A DNA stretch of 64,000 nucleotides from Helochares maculicollis. Lineage: Eukaryota > Arthropoda > Insecta > Coleoptera > Hydrophilidae. The notes under the pieces were generated by a model. That model did no database searches. It worked only from the letters and a program-made list of their open reading frames with translations, and was not told the DNA's origin. Location of the stretch: assembly GCA_033557835.1 (NCBI GenBank), contig JAWQRO010000004.1, forward strand, positions 1-64,000. Direction: 5' to 3'. This document shows positions 46,972-59,305 of the stretch, in pieces (position 1 is the first letter of the stretch; every line of letters starts with the position of its first letter). The position numbers were made by a program, and so were the translations under genes.

Positions 46972-48286
46972 ATGTCGCCGAAAATTTCGATTTTTTTCAC
47001 TTTATCTTTATTTTTTGTGTTCGTTTCTACCACAACAAACGAAATAGAACAGGTAAAACTTGATTTCAATTTAATTTTAAACACTTGGTCTTTATCTGTG
47101 TTCTTATCAGTTGTAAGCTGTTTTATTAACACCACTACCGCTACTACTCTAATATTTAAAGCAGCAGACAGCAATTTCTTAAAGATCGCACATTTTTGTA
47201 TCTACAATCAAATAGATATTAAAAAGGTCAACTTATCCTTAGTTTAAGGCTTTTCGATTTTAATACATAGATAAGGCAGCACTTTTAACCTTTATCTTAC
47301 GGGATTTATATCTATTGTGAATCCAAGCGTTATTATACTTGTATTTTAAGACTCGGTTAAAAACTTTGTTGCAATTTTGAATACAACTGTGTTTGTGAAA
47401 TCACTTTGCGTTGAATCTTGTATAAATAGCCCCTTGTCGATCAATTTTTGCAATTTTTTTAAGTGAAAATTTGCAAATTTTTTGACATTTTGTATGCATA
47501 CAATTTCCTTTTCCAACTCGAATTTAATTTTGAATGCGAGAGCCTCAGCTTCCACGTACATAATACCTATTTATTATAACCAATATGCATTACTCTACAA
47601 TCTCTTGTATTATATTTACATTGTGCATATGTAGTAAGTATGAATTACGAATTTATTTATAAACTTCAAGGATTTTTCTCTACTCTATCCACTAATTAAA
47701 ACGCATTACAATTGCAACCTCATCAACTATCTTTTTTATTTTGAAGGCTTTTAAAGACAATGGAGTAGTTCCGGATGTTACAAACGAAGCTCCCAAGAGT
47801 AAAATCGAAATTAAATATTCCGCTTCGGGGAAAACGGTCGATTTTGGAAATGAATTAACACCAACGGCGGTTAGAGAAATTCCAAATGTAAAATTCGAAG
47901 CCGACGATGACTCGTTTTACACTCTAATCCTAGCGGATCCGGATGCACCCAGTAGAGCTAATCCTAAATCTAGAGAATGGCTGCATTGGCTGGTAACAAA
48001 CATCCCTGGCTCGAAAGTAGAAAATGGCAAAGCAATCGCGGAGTATGTAGGATCAGGACCTCCCAAAGGGACAGGTCTTCACCGATACGTTTTTCTTGTT
48101 TTTAAACAACCATCGAAACTTGAATTTGATGAACCATACCAACCGAACACTGATGGATCGAGGGGCAGATTTTCCACTAATAAATTTGCCGAGAAATACA
48201 ATTTAGGCTTGCCTATAGCTGGGAACTTTTACTTGGCCCAATTTGATGACTCAGTGCCATCTTTACACAAGCAATTAGGATTTTAA
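46972..48286 (+). CDS. Secreted phosphatidylethanolamine-binding protein, isoform with first terminal exon
   Basis: PEBP/RKIP-fold protein, predicted secreted. Exon 1 46972-47052 encodes a signal peptide (SPKISIFFTLSLFFVFVST) and joins in phase 0 to exon 2a 47747-48286 (TAA); total 206 residues. PEBP motifs are ADPDAPSRANPKSREWLHWL (ligand-binding DPDAPSR and the HW pair), GPPKGTGLHRYVFLVFKQP, and the C-terminal GNFYLAQFDDSVPSLHKQLG. Secreted and antennal PEBPs are common in insects, and ligands may be lipids or odorants; function here is unproven. The exon has its own AATAAA at 48444. A second PEBP exon follows that can use the same signal exon. Confidence 0.92.
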
Positions 48287-49137
48287 AAGCACCATTGGCA
48301 AAGTGCCAACACTTTATTGCTCAAATATTTTACATTTTACTTCTTATTGAAAACAATTTCAATAAGCAATTTTTCTCGTGCGATTATTAATTTGTATTGA
48401 ATGTAATTCATCAACTTTTATTTTGTCTACTTGTATTTGTCTAAATAAAAGTTTGTGTGAAGCATATATTATAAAAAGCATGTAGTGATTTATTCATTTT
48501 TGTCATATGTATAGTTTGCTTTTCTTAATAGTCTAAAACTGTTTTAATCGTAATTTTTCAGGCATTTGCTCTGAATGAAATCATTCCAGACGTTTTAAAC
48601 CATGCCCCTATGAACCCACTTCTGATTAGGTACCCATCTGCCAAATCGGTAGCATTTGGAAACGAATTGAAACCAATCGATGTACGTGAAGAGCCTTATG
48701 TCACTTGGGAGGCAGACCCTTCTTGTTTTTACACCCTTTTGATGATTGATCCAGATGCTCCAAGCCGTAAAAAACCGACAGTTAGAGAATACCGTCATTG
48801 GATGGTAACTAACGTCCCAGGGAATCGCATAGACCTCGGTCAAACCATCTCAGAGTACGTTGGCTTGGGTCCTCCTAAAGGAACAGGTCTTCATCGATAC
48901 GTCTTCCTAGTGTTTAAACAACCTCATTTTCTTTACTTTGATGAACCATACAGCAATGCCTTGGAAGGACGTCTTAGAGGTGGATTTTCAACTAAGAGAT
49001 TTATTGCAAAGTACTGTTTGGGAAAACCAGTGGCTGGCAATTTCTTTCAAGGACAATATGATGACTCGGTACCATCTTTACATGCCCAACTGGGAATAGT
49101 TATTGTAGAAATATGTCCTAATGAGCTACAATCATGA
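46972..49137 (+). CDS. Secreted PEBP, isoform with second (tandem) terminal exon
   Basis: Exon 1 46972-47052 (signal peptide) probably joins in phase 0 to exon 2b 48562-49137 (TGA); about 218 residues. Exon 2b is a full PEBP domain (IDPDAPSRKKPTVREYRHWM, GPPKGTGLHRYVFLVFKQP, GNFFQGQYDDSVPSLHAQLG). It starts with Ala-Phe like exon 2a but has a longer tail ending NELQS. It opens with a splice acceptor (taatttttcag, 48561). In its frame there is a stop at 48529-48531 and no ATG before 48610, which would cut the fold. It therefore has no start of its own and needs an upstream exon. AATAAA is at 49241. A silent duplicate is possible, but the frame is intact and all PEBP motifs are kept. Confidence 0.75.
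48444..48449 (+). terminator. Polyadenylation signal between the two PEBP terminal exons
   Basis: AATAAA 158 bases after the exon 2a stop and 112 bases before the exon 2b acceptor. It is consistent with mutually exclusive terminal exons. Confidence 0.6.
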
Positions 49138-51313
49138 TTGCAATGATCTATTCAAGGGTTCAGGGATCCCTCTTTACAATCATTAACGGTCTTGAAGTAA
49201 TTTACCTACCACATTAATTTGAAGATTAGGAACATGTTTAAATAAAGATCACAACAAGAACTGTGTATACTAGATTTTTAAGTAGATTTAATGCTGTTAA
49301 GCAAGTCCCAGCACATATTTTTGAGTCCCTGATGAACTGTATCTGCAGTTGTAACTTCAACTAAACGTAAAACAGCCTGTGTAGCCATAAAAACGGTTTT
49401 TACTATTGAGATAAATCCCAAGCATTCTATAAAATTTCATTTTAAAGACAAATTAATCCCTTAATTAAACACAGGTTGTACATTACCAGTAAGAATTTTT
49501 TTCAAAGTATAACATGAGTGACAAAATCACTGAAATTTCAGTTATACTACCTGACTAACAAGCAACCTCTTGAAACAAGAATAATTTTATAAATAAAAAA
49601 GGAGTATAATAATCTCAGAACAGAAATTGTGCATAAGATAAAGGAGTGGACTTTAATCATAAATTACTCACATTTTAACATTGTCTGCCTACTGTCTTGC
49701 AATGTTTACAAACAGTTCAGTATTAAGTTCAGTGACCAATTTATATTAATTATACGGAAGTCCTTAAGCTTTGTTTAAAGTCATTATGTGTCATATAATT
49801 CATAGCAATCTCAAAGTCTATCCAAAGTCTTAGCTTATAGAAAAAGAATGTTAGCCGATTGTTTCTTTAATCTTCATTGATTTCTGTGTATACTTTTAGT
49901 CCAAGGACTATGATTAAAACAAATGCAAGATTATAAAACATGCTTCTTAAGATACTCGAGGTTTTAATATTTTGTCTGTGGGGGTGAGAAAGCCAATCAG
50001 AAGCAACGTCAGCTCTACTTGGGAAGTCTCCCAGTTCTCAATATTTTTCCATGGAAGTATTTAAGTAATTAATTATGGTATTAAGCAATTTTTAAATATA
50101 TTACATAACTTTAGAAACTTAGACAAATTTTATGTACATTAATAGCTCCAAATAGATTTATAATAATCTCTTTAGTATGGTTCCCCATAAAGCGCTATGT
50201 GTATGTATATGTCATACAAAGCAAGCTGCTTATACTTATAAAGGCATATTTTTAATAATCAACAATTAATTGTATGGAGCATAACTTATTTTGAATTACG
50301 AAGCTTTACTTTTACACGAAGAGGCAGAAATTAATCTTACTTGACGGCATGACATTGTTTACAATTGGTTATAAAACGCTGTTTGCTGTCAACACAAACT
50401 AAAAGTTCTAAATGACAGCAAATATATGATAAAAAATTCTACCAAGAACTTTAGTAGGCTGCTCTTCTTACTAAGGTCGAAATACTCAACTGTATGTTAA
50501 TGTAAAAAATCGAGACATCTTTAAACAGCACTCACCAACTTGTTTTAATTAATATTCCCATCAAATCGCTTATACATTTAATAGGTCTATTGGTGGGTCA
50601 TAACATAACATTTTTTGAGTATCTTCTAAGCCTAGCGTGTTCAATTTTCTTATGGGTAATCTTTACGAGACATGCATATGCATATTTATACAAATTTTAG
50701 GAATTGAATAGTCTTCATCGTTTTGACATAGACATGTTAAGTTCTAGAAATGTATATTTAAATGTCTATTATATTAAAGTAGAAAAAGACATTTATTTGA
50801 GTATATTTTAAAAATATACGAAAAGGATAATTTGCTCTTATGAATTTAGAAGAACGAATATTTAAATCATATGGTTAATAATTTTATACATTAATTCGAC
50901 ATAAATTAAAAGTAAGTAAAAATCAACAGTTTTTTAATAGAAGCCATTTAAGTCGAAGATCTACATGAAAAGTAGCTGCAGCATAAAATTTATCTGTAAA
51001 TAAATTACGCATCTATATATATATAGGATTGGCGAGTGGAGACACTTAAATTTTTTAAATTGTTAGTGAAACCCAAAAAGTCAACTTTATACAACAATAT
51101 TTCTTGCCGTTACACTTGTTGTAGGACTAATTAAATTTAGTAAATCATCGCAGAACATTTGAATATCTCGCTTAACTGTGAGTTTAAAGAATTCTGCTAC
51201 TACAAATAGGAATTTGTTTAATAAAAATAAAATCATAAGTATGCCTCAGTAGAAGCGCTGTCAAAAATAACGGTGGAAATATTAATAAAATCATTTGTCA
51301 AGTTGACGAAACC
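49138..51313. other. 2.2-kb intergenic gap PEBP to NUDT14
   Basis: AATAAA at 49241 ends the PEBP unit. The remainder is AT-rich with no frame longer than about 60 codons on either strand, and no recognised RNA gene. Near 51027-51062 a short reverse-strand match to the left edge of the interspersed repeat (GAGTGGAGACACT) occurs. Confidence 0.5.
51027..51062 (-). repeat. Short fragment matching left edge of the interspersed repeat
   Basis: The reverse complement reads AAAAAATTTAAGTGTCTCCACTC, differing by one gap or substitution from the left edge at about 20955-20980. Similarity stops at the point where the repeat core (AACATTCCC) would begin. Confidence 0.4.
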
Positions 51314-51940
51314 ATGAACAAAATATCCAACATCATACTAAAGCCAATGGAGAACAGCAAAAGTTTAGCTGGTCTAACAATGGAATTTGTGCAGGATGGA
51401 GTTAAAAAAGCTTACAACGGTTTCACTTCTCAACCAGCAGTAATTATAATCATTTATAATATTTCAAGTAAAATGCTGGTATTTGTCAAGCAGTTTCGAC
51501 CAGCAGTTTACATAAGCCAAATACCTTTAAAAGATCGGTTTGCTGATATCGATGTCCAAAAATATCCTCCAGGCTTGGCAATTACATTAGAACTTTGTGG
51601 TGGATTAGCTGATAAAAATTTGTCTTTTGAACAGACCGCAGCCGAAGAAGTATATGAAGAATGCGGCTACAAAATAAGCCATGAAAAGCTCGAAACAGTA
51701 GCCTCTTATATATCAGGTGCAGGAGCGAAACGCTTTATGTATTACACAGAAGTTAGTGATGATATGAAGGTAAGCAATGGAGGAGGCATTGACGACGAAC
51801 ACATAGAAGTAATCAACATGAGTGTAAATGATGTAAGTGCACACTTGAGACGAAAAGATCATACCTGCCACTCAAATTTAATAGCTGGTTTCTACTGGTT
51901 TCTGTTAAATAAACACCATAAAAACATTGTATTAAAATAA
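51314..51940 (+). CDS. NUDT14: Nudix hydrolase, NUDT14-type (UDP-sugar pyrophosphatase)
   Basis: Hydrolyses UDP-glucose or ADP-ribose-type nucleotide sugars in the family. A single uninterrupted frame of 208 residues. The family block LVFVKQFRPAVY occurs at about residues 55-66. The Nudix box spans GGLADKNLSFEQTAAEEVYEECGY (about 96-119, split by me as GGLADKNLSFEQ and TAAEEVYEECGY). The canonical Arg before the first Glu is replaced by Ala, while the EExxEE-type metal ligands are kept; human NUDT14 also lacks the Arg. ETVASYISGAGAKRFMYYTE and GGGIDDEHIEVINM follow. The ATG at 51314 is the first in frame after upstream stops. An upstream untranslated exon is possible but not evident. AATAAA is at 52104. 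Confidence 0.9.
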   Translation: MNKISNIILKPMENSKSLAGLTMEFVQDGVKKAYNGFTSQPAVIIIIYNISSKMLVFVKQFRPAVYISQIPLKDRFADIDVQKYPPGLAITLELCGGLADKNLSFEQTAAEEVYEECGYKISHEKLETVASYISGAGAKRFMYYTEVSDDMKVSNGGGIDDEHIEVINMSVNDVSAHLRRKDHTCHSNLIAGFYWFLLNKHHKNIVLK

Positions 51941-52403
51941 TTGTGCTGCATATGGTGAACTAAAAATAATTTTATTACAAAAATATTGTCACTACAAAAT
52001 GACTTAAGACTAGATAATAATTATAAAAATTCTTTTGTATACAGATATCACTATGATATTTTAGTTGATAAAACCTAGTACAAAGATCGTCAGTGAAATT
52101 TACAATAAAAAATACTAAAGAAATGATCAGGTTCGAGTATAAATCAGTTACGTATAAATATTGTACAATAAATTTTCTAAAATTTGTAAACGTAGAAAGA
52201 CATCGGTATAGTAAACAACATAATTATTAGGAAAATATCACATATTTGATTATTAATAGAAAGAAGTTAAGTAAGAAAAGCTGTTAATTTACAGAAGACT
52301 TCTAAAAGCAAGAGACTTCAGTGTAGGGCTATAGGAACTAGGCAACTGAAATAGAATTACACACCCAGCTATTATCCTAAATCACAGTAGTTCTAAACCA
52401 ATC
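51941..52403. other. Convergent 3' regions NUDT14 / MFSD1
   Basis: 3' UTRs of two facing genes; AATAAA at 52104 for NUDT14. No other feature was seen. Confidence 0.5.
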
Positions 52404-55400
52404 TTAACTTACAGGAGCACCTATTCTAGATAAATAGCGATTTCTTATCTCAAACTCTGATTGTGGACGATGAGGGTCATCCTCTTGTAGGAGCCGCTCT
52501 TGTTCTTGATCTTCCCTATAATTAAACCATTTATTAGTTATATTGAATCTAGATAGAGATAAAAAAAATAATGATTCAGGGGTAAAACATTTATTATCCT
52601 AAGTGGCCATCATATTGCGCTAAGCAAAAATGAATGGTTTGCGTGATAAGTGCGCCTTCTTAAATGGTTTGCATATCTAAAGAATTTTTTAATTGTGCTC
52701 ACGTCCTTCGCTACTTCAAATTCTACTAGTCAAACAATTGATGACCTTGCAGATTGTCATTGGATTTTGAAATAATAAGACATGATCATATATTTATTTA
52801 TTTATTTACTTTTCAACCACTCAAGTTTTATTACTGTATATTCTCTATCCTTCATTCACTTTTTAATACTGAGTATCCATTATTGGTTTCCATTTTAACG
52901 TTTTTATTATTTATTGTTTTAAATATGCCCAAACACTTTCAAAGATATGAAATGATTAGTTGATTTTTTTTCTGAAAAATTAGTAGGACTACAAAATATC
53001 GACTTTATCTGATTGGATGTCAACTCTAAAAAAAAAATAAAAAAACTAAAAATAAAAATAAACACGTCATTTAAGAACACTTAGACGATGAGGCTGATGA
53101 CGGTCGACCCTAAGCACAATAATAGAAAACAAACATCATGAATGTCTGTCAAATGCCTAAACAAACACATTAAATTATGACTACGGATTTCACCATACCT
53201 AAAACACTAAATGTTGAGTTTCTATATACAAATTATTTATGGTCTAATGTATCCACATAAACTTAATTTGTTCTGTTCACATGGCTATTAGAATAACACT
53301 GAATAATTTTCACAGTTTAAGCCCACACTCTTATTTAATGTTTTAGATATGTGTGCGTAAACAATATTTCAAATAATACATACGAAAGCCTTTGTTGGTA
53401 TGTTATGCGTTGCTTTGGTGTCATATTCAAAATTCCTTCTCTTCTAGAATCGATAAGCCACATTGCAAGTGTCGCCAATAGAGAAACTGAAAAATTATTA
53501 GTAGTACAATTTGCATAGATTCAGAAACAAATATCTGGATTATCTATGCTTCACATTCTCATATACATATGTGGTAAACATTTACGTCTAATACATGTAC
53601 AAGTTTTTCACACAAACTCTAAATCGATACATAAAGTATCTAAATAATATGATTCCGAGTCATTGACCACCACACAATATGTGCTTCCTAGAGAATTTTT
53701 TGAGTAATCACATTTATTAGATTAGTGAATGAATGTCATAGATCTTATGTATAGAAGAACATGACAATTTTAAATTGCAAATTTATTGTTTATCACCTGC
53801 TAGAGTAAGTAAAAAGAAAACTTCCAAAACTGTGTATCCAGCAGAATCCACAATTTTCCCCGTTACTATGTTGACAACACCTAAGCCTAAATTCTGTACT
53901 GCTTGCATCCTAAAATAGAATATAAAGTTCATTATTATACAGTTTGTGCTCGAGAGGGCATAGTTATATAGCATTTGTCAGATTCGTCCATTCATTCCTG
54001 CATCATAAGTTGGCTCAAATTATAAAAACTGAGAAAGTGTCATTTTTGTTAGCAATTTTAAAACCATAAAATTACAATACAAAGAAGAAAACATGGGTAA
54101 ACCACTTTGTAGATTTCTATTGCATTTAGGGAAATTTTGAATTACTTTTTCTTAATGATTATAAATTGATGTGAATCAGTTTTACTAAGATTTCCTTGTT
54201 TTAAGAAGTATGGGCAACACTTACATTCCATATGCTGTTCCCAGTTGATGTTCAGGGACTATAAAAGACACTAATGGCCACAATCCACTTGCAAGCATAG
54301 AATATGAAAGGCCCATAATAACCTACAATAAAAGATGTTGTTATATTGAGAGTGTGTTTACCAAACCAGTGGTAATAGGAACTGCTGTGCAATGCTCTAT
54401 TGTTTAAAAGCTCTCGAAAACAGTATATTAAATAAATATACTAAATGTAAATTACTAAGCATTGTTATATAAATTTGATAACGTAATGTAATCGCAGCAA
54501 GAAGTTTTGCGAGTATAAACGATTCCTTTTAGACTTACCATTCCAGCATAAGGTGTTACGAAAGTAAATGCCAAGATTATATGAGCTGTTGCTGTTAAGC
54601 AAATTGCAAAAATAACACAAAAAATATTCTTTCCCAATTTATCAACTACTAATCCCAATATTGGAGACGCAAAAGCCGAGATCAAATAAACCAAACTGTT
54701 TATATGATTCGCTTCTTCTCCTGGAAGATTAAATTTTTTTATGAAGAAAGATCTGCAAAGAATGTTTAGGGATAAATACGATTAGATTAGAAATTTTTCA
54801 AATTTCATGTTGCAATTATAGATAATAGATTAAGATCTATACAAAGTCAAGTGTACTTACTTTCCAATGGAAATGAATGGAAAAACTGCTGAATAATAGG
54901 CGACACAGATAATGGTCAAAACCCAGAAGGTCTTGGCAAAATCTTTAACGTCAGTCAACTTAACGACTTCTCCAGACTGATTTTCGTTCCTTCTTAAAAT
55001 TCTTTCAGCTCGTTTATCCATTGCTCCTAAGATCAAAGAACATACTAAAGAGAAGATACAGGTTACCCCAGCAATTAACAAAGCAATGCCTAAACATTGG
55101 TATCCTGTATAAGAGTTCTGTACCCAATTATAAATAGGTTCCATTGTCCAGAAGTTAACTGTACTTCCTAATCTAGCTAAGCTAAGCTGCAGACCAAAAA
55201 CCATGTTCAATTCCTTGCCTTTAAACCACAATACCGCATAGTTATTTTGTGCCACAGCCAATGATTCTCCTCCTATTCTGAAATTCAATAAAACTGCTTC
55301 AGTGTCTTTTAACAATTTAGCAAATTTTTAATTCACCATTGAAACACGTTCAATTTTTACTTAAAAAATAAGAAAAGTGCGTAGCTTTGAAGACACGTTT

Positions 55401-56896
55401 CCACGAGTGCATTTTAAAATAATTCAATTTAAATTACCCAAATATAAATCGTCCAACAACCATAATCCAAAAGACGTCAAAAAATGCGCCCAAGGCGACG
55501 ACGACTTGGCCCACAAGTAAAATTATCATATACAAATTTGCTCCCAGTCTTACTCCAAAAACTCTGTCTATTAAAAAGCCCCCAATGAAGCATAAAAATA
55601 CATTCGGCCATGAGTACATAGAATACAAAAGTGAATATTCAGTAGTAGTTATGTTTAAGTCTCGGCTTATATTATCCACTAAAGCTCCTGGATTGTCATA
55701 GCAAAAATATGAACCTGCAAACAGAATTGAAAGATACAGTCACTGATATTTGCGAAAGGATTTTTCATAGAAAATTACAAGTACTGCATTATCTCTTGAA
55801 ATTATTGCTTTAATCAAACAAACACTTATTGTGATTCTCGAGAGTATATGCATTAAAAAAAAGGCTACGTTTGCATTCAATTGGCAATTTAAAAATGTCA
55901 TTAATTGTTTATTGATGAAATATAGATTTTCTTGATAATTCCAATTATAATAAGCAAATATTAATACAGTCAAATTTATTAAGAACTAGTTTGACTCTAT
56001 TTCTACAAAAAGAAAGAGTGCATTCGAAACATGCAAGATATTTTTGTAATCAGTGAACGAGAGCATGCGAATAATTATAAATACATATGTCACACAGCAC
56101 ATTGTATGAACTCAACACAAAACGATAAGACTATTTCCAATAAAAACGCAAAATTTTATTGCTGCAAATAAATAAACAGCTTTTATTTACAAAAGATTAA
56201 AGTTTATCAAAATCTTACTAGAACAATCGAATATGTAACTTCCTCGCTATTATATTAAATAACAATATATCAGCTAAATAAGTAATTACAGTTCAATGAA
56301 ACTCCTAGAATTTCAAAATCCCAATCATTCGACAATAGCTGATGCAATAATCAAAAATTGATGTCAATGTTGATGATAAAGATTAAAATATGCGAGCATT
56401 ATTTTAAATTTTGTCGTTGGTACAAAGGACATTTGACATTGTTAGAAAAATGCAAGGATTTTCTTGTGGAATAATACATGTTAACGTCATATAAGTAGAT
56501 AGATATAATTTTAAAAATTGGTAAATCATATTTTGGAGTTTTATATGAGTACGATATTCAACCAATATAAATCGTACCACAATCTAAAAGATAAGTCCTT
56601 ACAAAAAAGGAGTAAAATACAACTAATATGATATTTTAAGCAATATTGATAAGCTGTAAATTGAACAGACCAACTAACTGATAAATAATTTAACCACAAC
56701 TACATATTGCTATCGCAAATGACTTACCAAAGCCTAGGAAGCACATGAAACTAAGTGCTATGAATCTATGGAACATGCCGCTGGGGTGGCAGAAATTGTA
56801 TGAACAACCACCTTCTTCATTATTTCGCTGGTTCGAGTTTTCTGATGTTGATAAGGATTGCTCAGATGTATTCTGAATGCTTGGACCACCTTCCAT
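52404..56896 (-). CDS. MFSD1: MFSD1, lysosomal major facilitator
   Basis: Twelve-helix MFS carrier of lysosomal membranes; the vertebrate protein exports small peptides with GLMP. Minus-strand exons: 56896-56728, 55714-55438, 55277-54861, 54752-54539, 54322-54225, 53909-53797, 53486-53384, then 52515-52404 (TAA); phases agree, about 500 residues. Blocks are YSWPNVFLCFIGGFLIDRVFG (given in part), GRFIFGIGGESLAVAQNNYA, WFKGKELNMVFGLQLSLARL, YLISAFASPILGLVVDKLGK, LGTAYGMMQAVQNLGLGVVN and VDSAGYTVLEVFF. The cytosolic tail includes EDQEQERLLQE, an ExxxLL-type endosome/lysosome sorting signal. An alternative last exon at 53109-53067 joins in the same phase and gives a 13-residue tail without it. 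Near the stop, CCTgtaagt could act as a donor to further exons. Confidence 0.92.
53067..53109 (-). CDS. Possible alternative last exon of MFSD1
   Basis: It follows a good acceptor (ctattattgtgcttag) and joins the TC left by exon 53486-53384 to read SVDRHQPHRLSVLK then TGA. It would replace the dileucine-containing tail. It may be chance; the acceptor and phase fit but the peptide is not conserved to my knowledge. Confidence 0.35.
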
Positions 56897-57790
56897 TTCG
56901 GCTTATTTTTAATATATACTATACTATCAAATATTAAGTATTGAATCCCGTTACTATTGAACGTTTAATAGATCTATGTTTGTATTAAGTCGCCAACTTG
57001 AGACCACTACTAGGAATTTTGTTGACAGTCAAACTTAGCTTAAATTAGTATACTTAAAAATATATAAAAATTTAAAAAATTGTCACTACGTTACACTTTT
57101 TAACATTTTTGGAAAACTAAATGCAGAAGTAATAGTCATCTAATGATTAAAAATAAAGAAATGATTCAACGTATGTGCACAAAGGCTGACCGCGATGTGT
57201 TTCTATTGTGCTTAAATGAACATATAATATCCCATTTGTTGAATTACACTTTTTTAATCTTTCAAATCCATATTACTACACTGTTAATAAATCAGGTTTA
57301 GAAGTATTTGGATTTACAATTTTCAGTAAGCCCATAAAAGCAAATTGTCAATCATCGAACATCAGTTTGCACGCAGACCATCGTATTGAAATCCCTTGCT
57401 CACATCTTATATTAGTTATTAAAAAATATATTGTCTTCACATTTATATTTTATAGTAACAGTGTAGTAAATTCAATGTAGTGACGTAGGGCATGGAAAAA
57501 GTGGCAAAAACTAATTTGACAGAACAATTGCCGTTAAGCTAGCTACATTTCAAAGACTCGTGTCTATCTATCTTTGTTTTACCTATTGCATATTGAATCG
57601 GTCGTTCGTTTCTTTCCCCACTTATATGTGAAAATGCATAATATAGAGCGTACGGAACGTATACAACTTCATATAATACAAAATGACGCTGTTTTGAATC
57701 AACAGTATCGTTAGTGTTAACAAATTTTAGCTATAATTAAGCAATTTTCCACAGTTTTCCACTTATTTTAATTGATAGGTACCTTGTAAT
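56897..57790. promoter_or_regulatory. Divergent region MFSD1 / BAP18
   Basis: About 0.9 kb between outward-facing starts. It is AT-rich with no trusted core-promoter motif, and no repeat was recognised. Confidence 0.45.
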
Positions 57791-58668
57791 ATGAGCAGCG
57801 CCAGTAAGGTAAATATATTTTTTATTTGCAATGAAATTGTGAGGTTATGTTACAATAGTTACTGATTTTTTTTGTTTAAATTTTGAATTGCGTATAATTC
57901 GTCCAGAATTGGCTATTTTTAAAATGGACTTGATACAATTTTCTCACCAATTACCACATTAGTATCTCATAGACTTATGAAAATTTGCAACACTAGAAAT
58001 TACAGGCTCAGTTTTTTCCTTCTCTGCATGTTTTTAACGCATAGATAATATCCGAAGACAATACACTTACAGTTTGCACACTACAAATATTTCAAATGCA
58101 AGATTACCTAATTTATTTGTTAAATCGCAGGTGGGTGAAATTTTCACCGCAGCAGGAGCGGCTTTCAATAAGCTAGGTGATCTAACCATGCAACTGCATC
58201 CCAACGCAGAAACTCCAGCAGGGTAAGTACCTCAACAAAGACCTCTTTACATATAACCAAAGCGCTTTATACATTTCGTTTTCTTAGAAAATGGACTGAT
58301 GAAGAAATTGAGATGCTGAGACAAGTAGTAAAAACATTTTCAGACGGTCTGAATCAAATTAGTGAGCACATTAAGATGCGCACAGTGTAAGTTATCAGCA
58401 AAATCGCAATTTCTTCAGTGCTAACTTATATTAACGGTACATTTTTAATGTTAGATCACAAATTAGGGGTGCTTTGAAGAGGAAAGCTTTTGAAGATGCC
58501 GGACTGCCCATACGACAAGCGCAGGCGCAGCCCCAGCAGCAACAAATGCTTAAACAAGAAGTCACCCTGAACATGCTTAACGCCACTGAATCGGAAGTAG
58601 ACGTCGAAGGACTACCCGAAGAAGTCAAGTTGGAGTTTGAAACGGTCAAAGAGGAAGTTCCTACGTAA
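57791..58668 (+). CDS. BAP18: BAP18 (C17orf49) chromatin complex subunit
   Basis: SANT-domain subunit of NURF- and MLL/COMPASS-type chromatin complexes. Exons: 57791-57808 (six codons only), 58131-58222, 58288-58386, 58455-58668 (TAA); phases agree, 140 residues. The N-terminal signature VGEIFTAAGAAFNKLGDLTM then QLHPNAETPAG is near-identical to the vertebrate protein. The SANT-like helix WTDEEIEMLRQVVKTFSDGL and QIRGALKRKAFEDAGLP follow. The C terminus is acidic (VDVEGLPEEVKLEFETVKEE) after a Gln-rich linker. It is shorter than the human protein because the Pro/Ala-rich linker is reduced. The ATG follows from homology to MTSAS-type starts. Confidence 0.93.
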
Positions 58669-59305
58669 CATGCCCTCAATTTTTCATTTCTCTAAGTAAA
58701 GTTCTATGATTTTCTGCTTAACTGATTTGACTTCGGCTATATAAATAATTATTATTGTTTTATATAACTTAACGTATTTTCAAATTTTTATGAGATTTAA
58801 GCGCAGTATGTTTGTGTACATAAATTAGTAATAATGTAAAAGTGAACGATGTGAATTGTATAAAGTAACAGATCATAGTATGTATTTATATTTTTTAAGG
58901 AATTAAAAGTAACTTTAATATTGTTCAAGTGAAAATATCTACCAAAGCACCACAGAGGAATGCTGTACTGAACCTAGTTAATGAAATTTTCAGGATTTAC
59001 TCCCAATAAGTAGGAACAATGTAAAAAACATTTCTTTGAATATGAAAAGTTAATTTATTAAGATTCCTCGACAGAAACATATAAAATATATATATATAGA
59101 ATCAAAAACATATAATATAAAAATAGAAAGGAATATATCTTATATTTTTTAAATTGCAAATAACATTTCTCGTATAAAAATAGATTTGGTTACCAGTCTT
59201 GAAACAGCATATTATTTAAAGTTATGCTAAACAAAATCTCTTGAATTGTAATGAAATAATACATTTTAGTGAAAATCATCGACAGTACAATTTTTTAAAC
59301 TCGAC
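58669..59305. other. Convergent 3' regions BAP18 / POMT1
   Basis: AT-rich 3' UTR sequence between facing genes. A TTTATT (minus-strand AATAAA relative) near 59053 may end POMT1. Nothing else was recognised. Confidence 0.45.
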
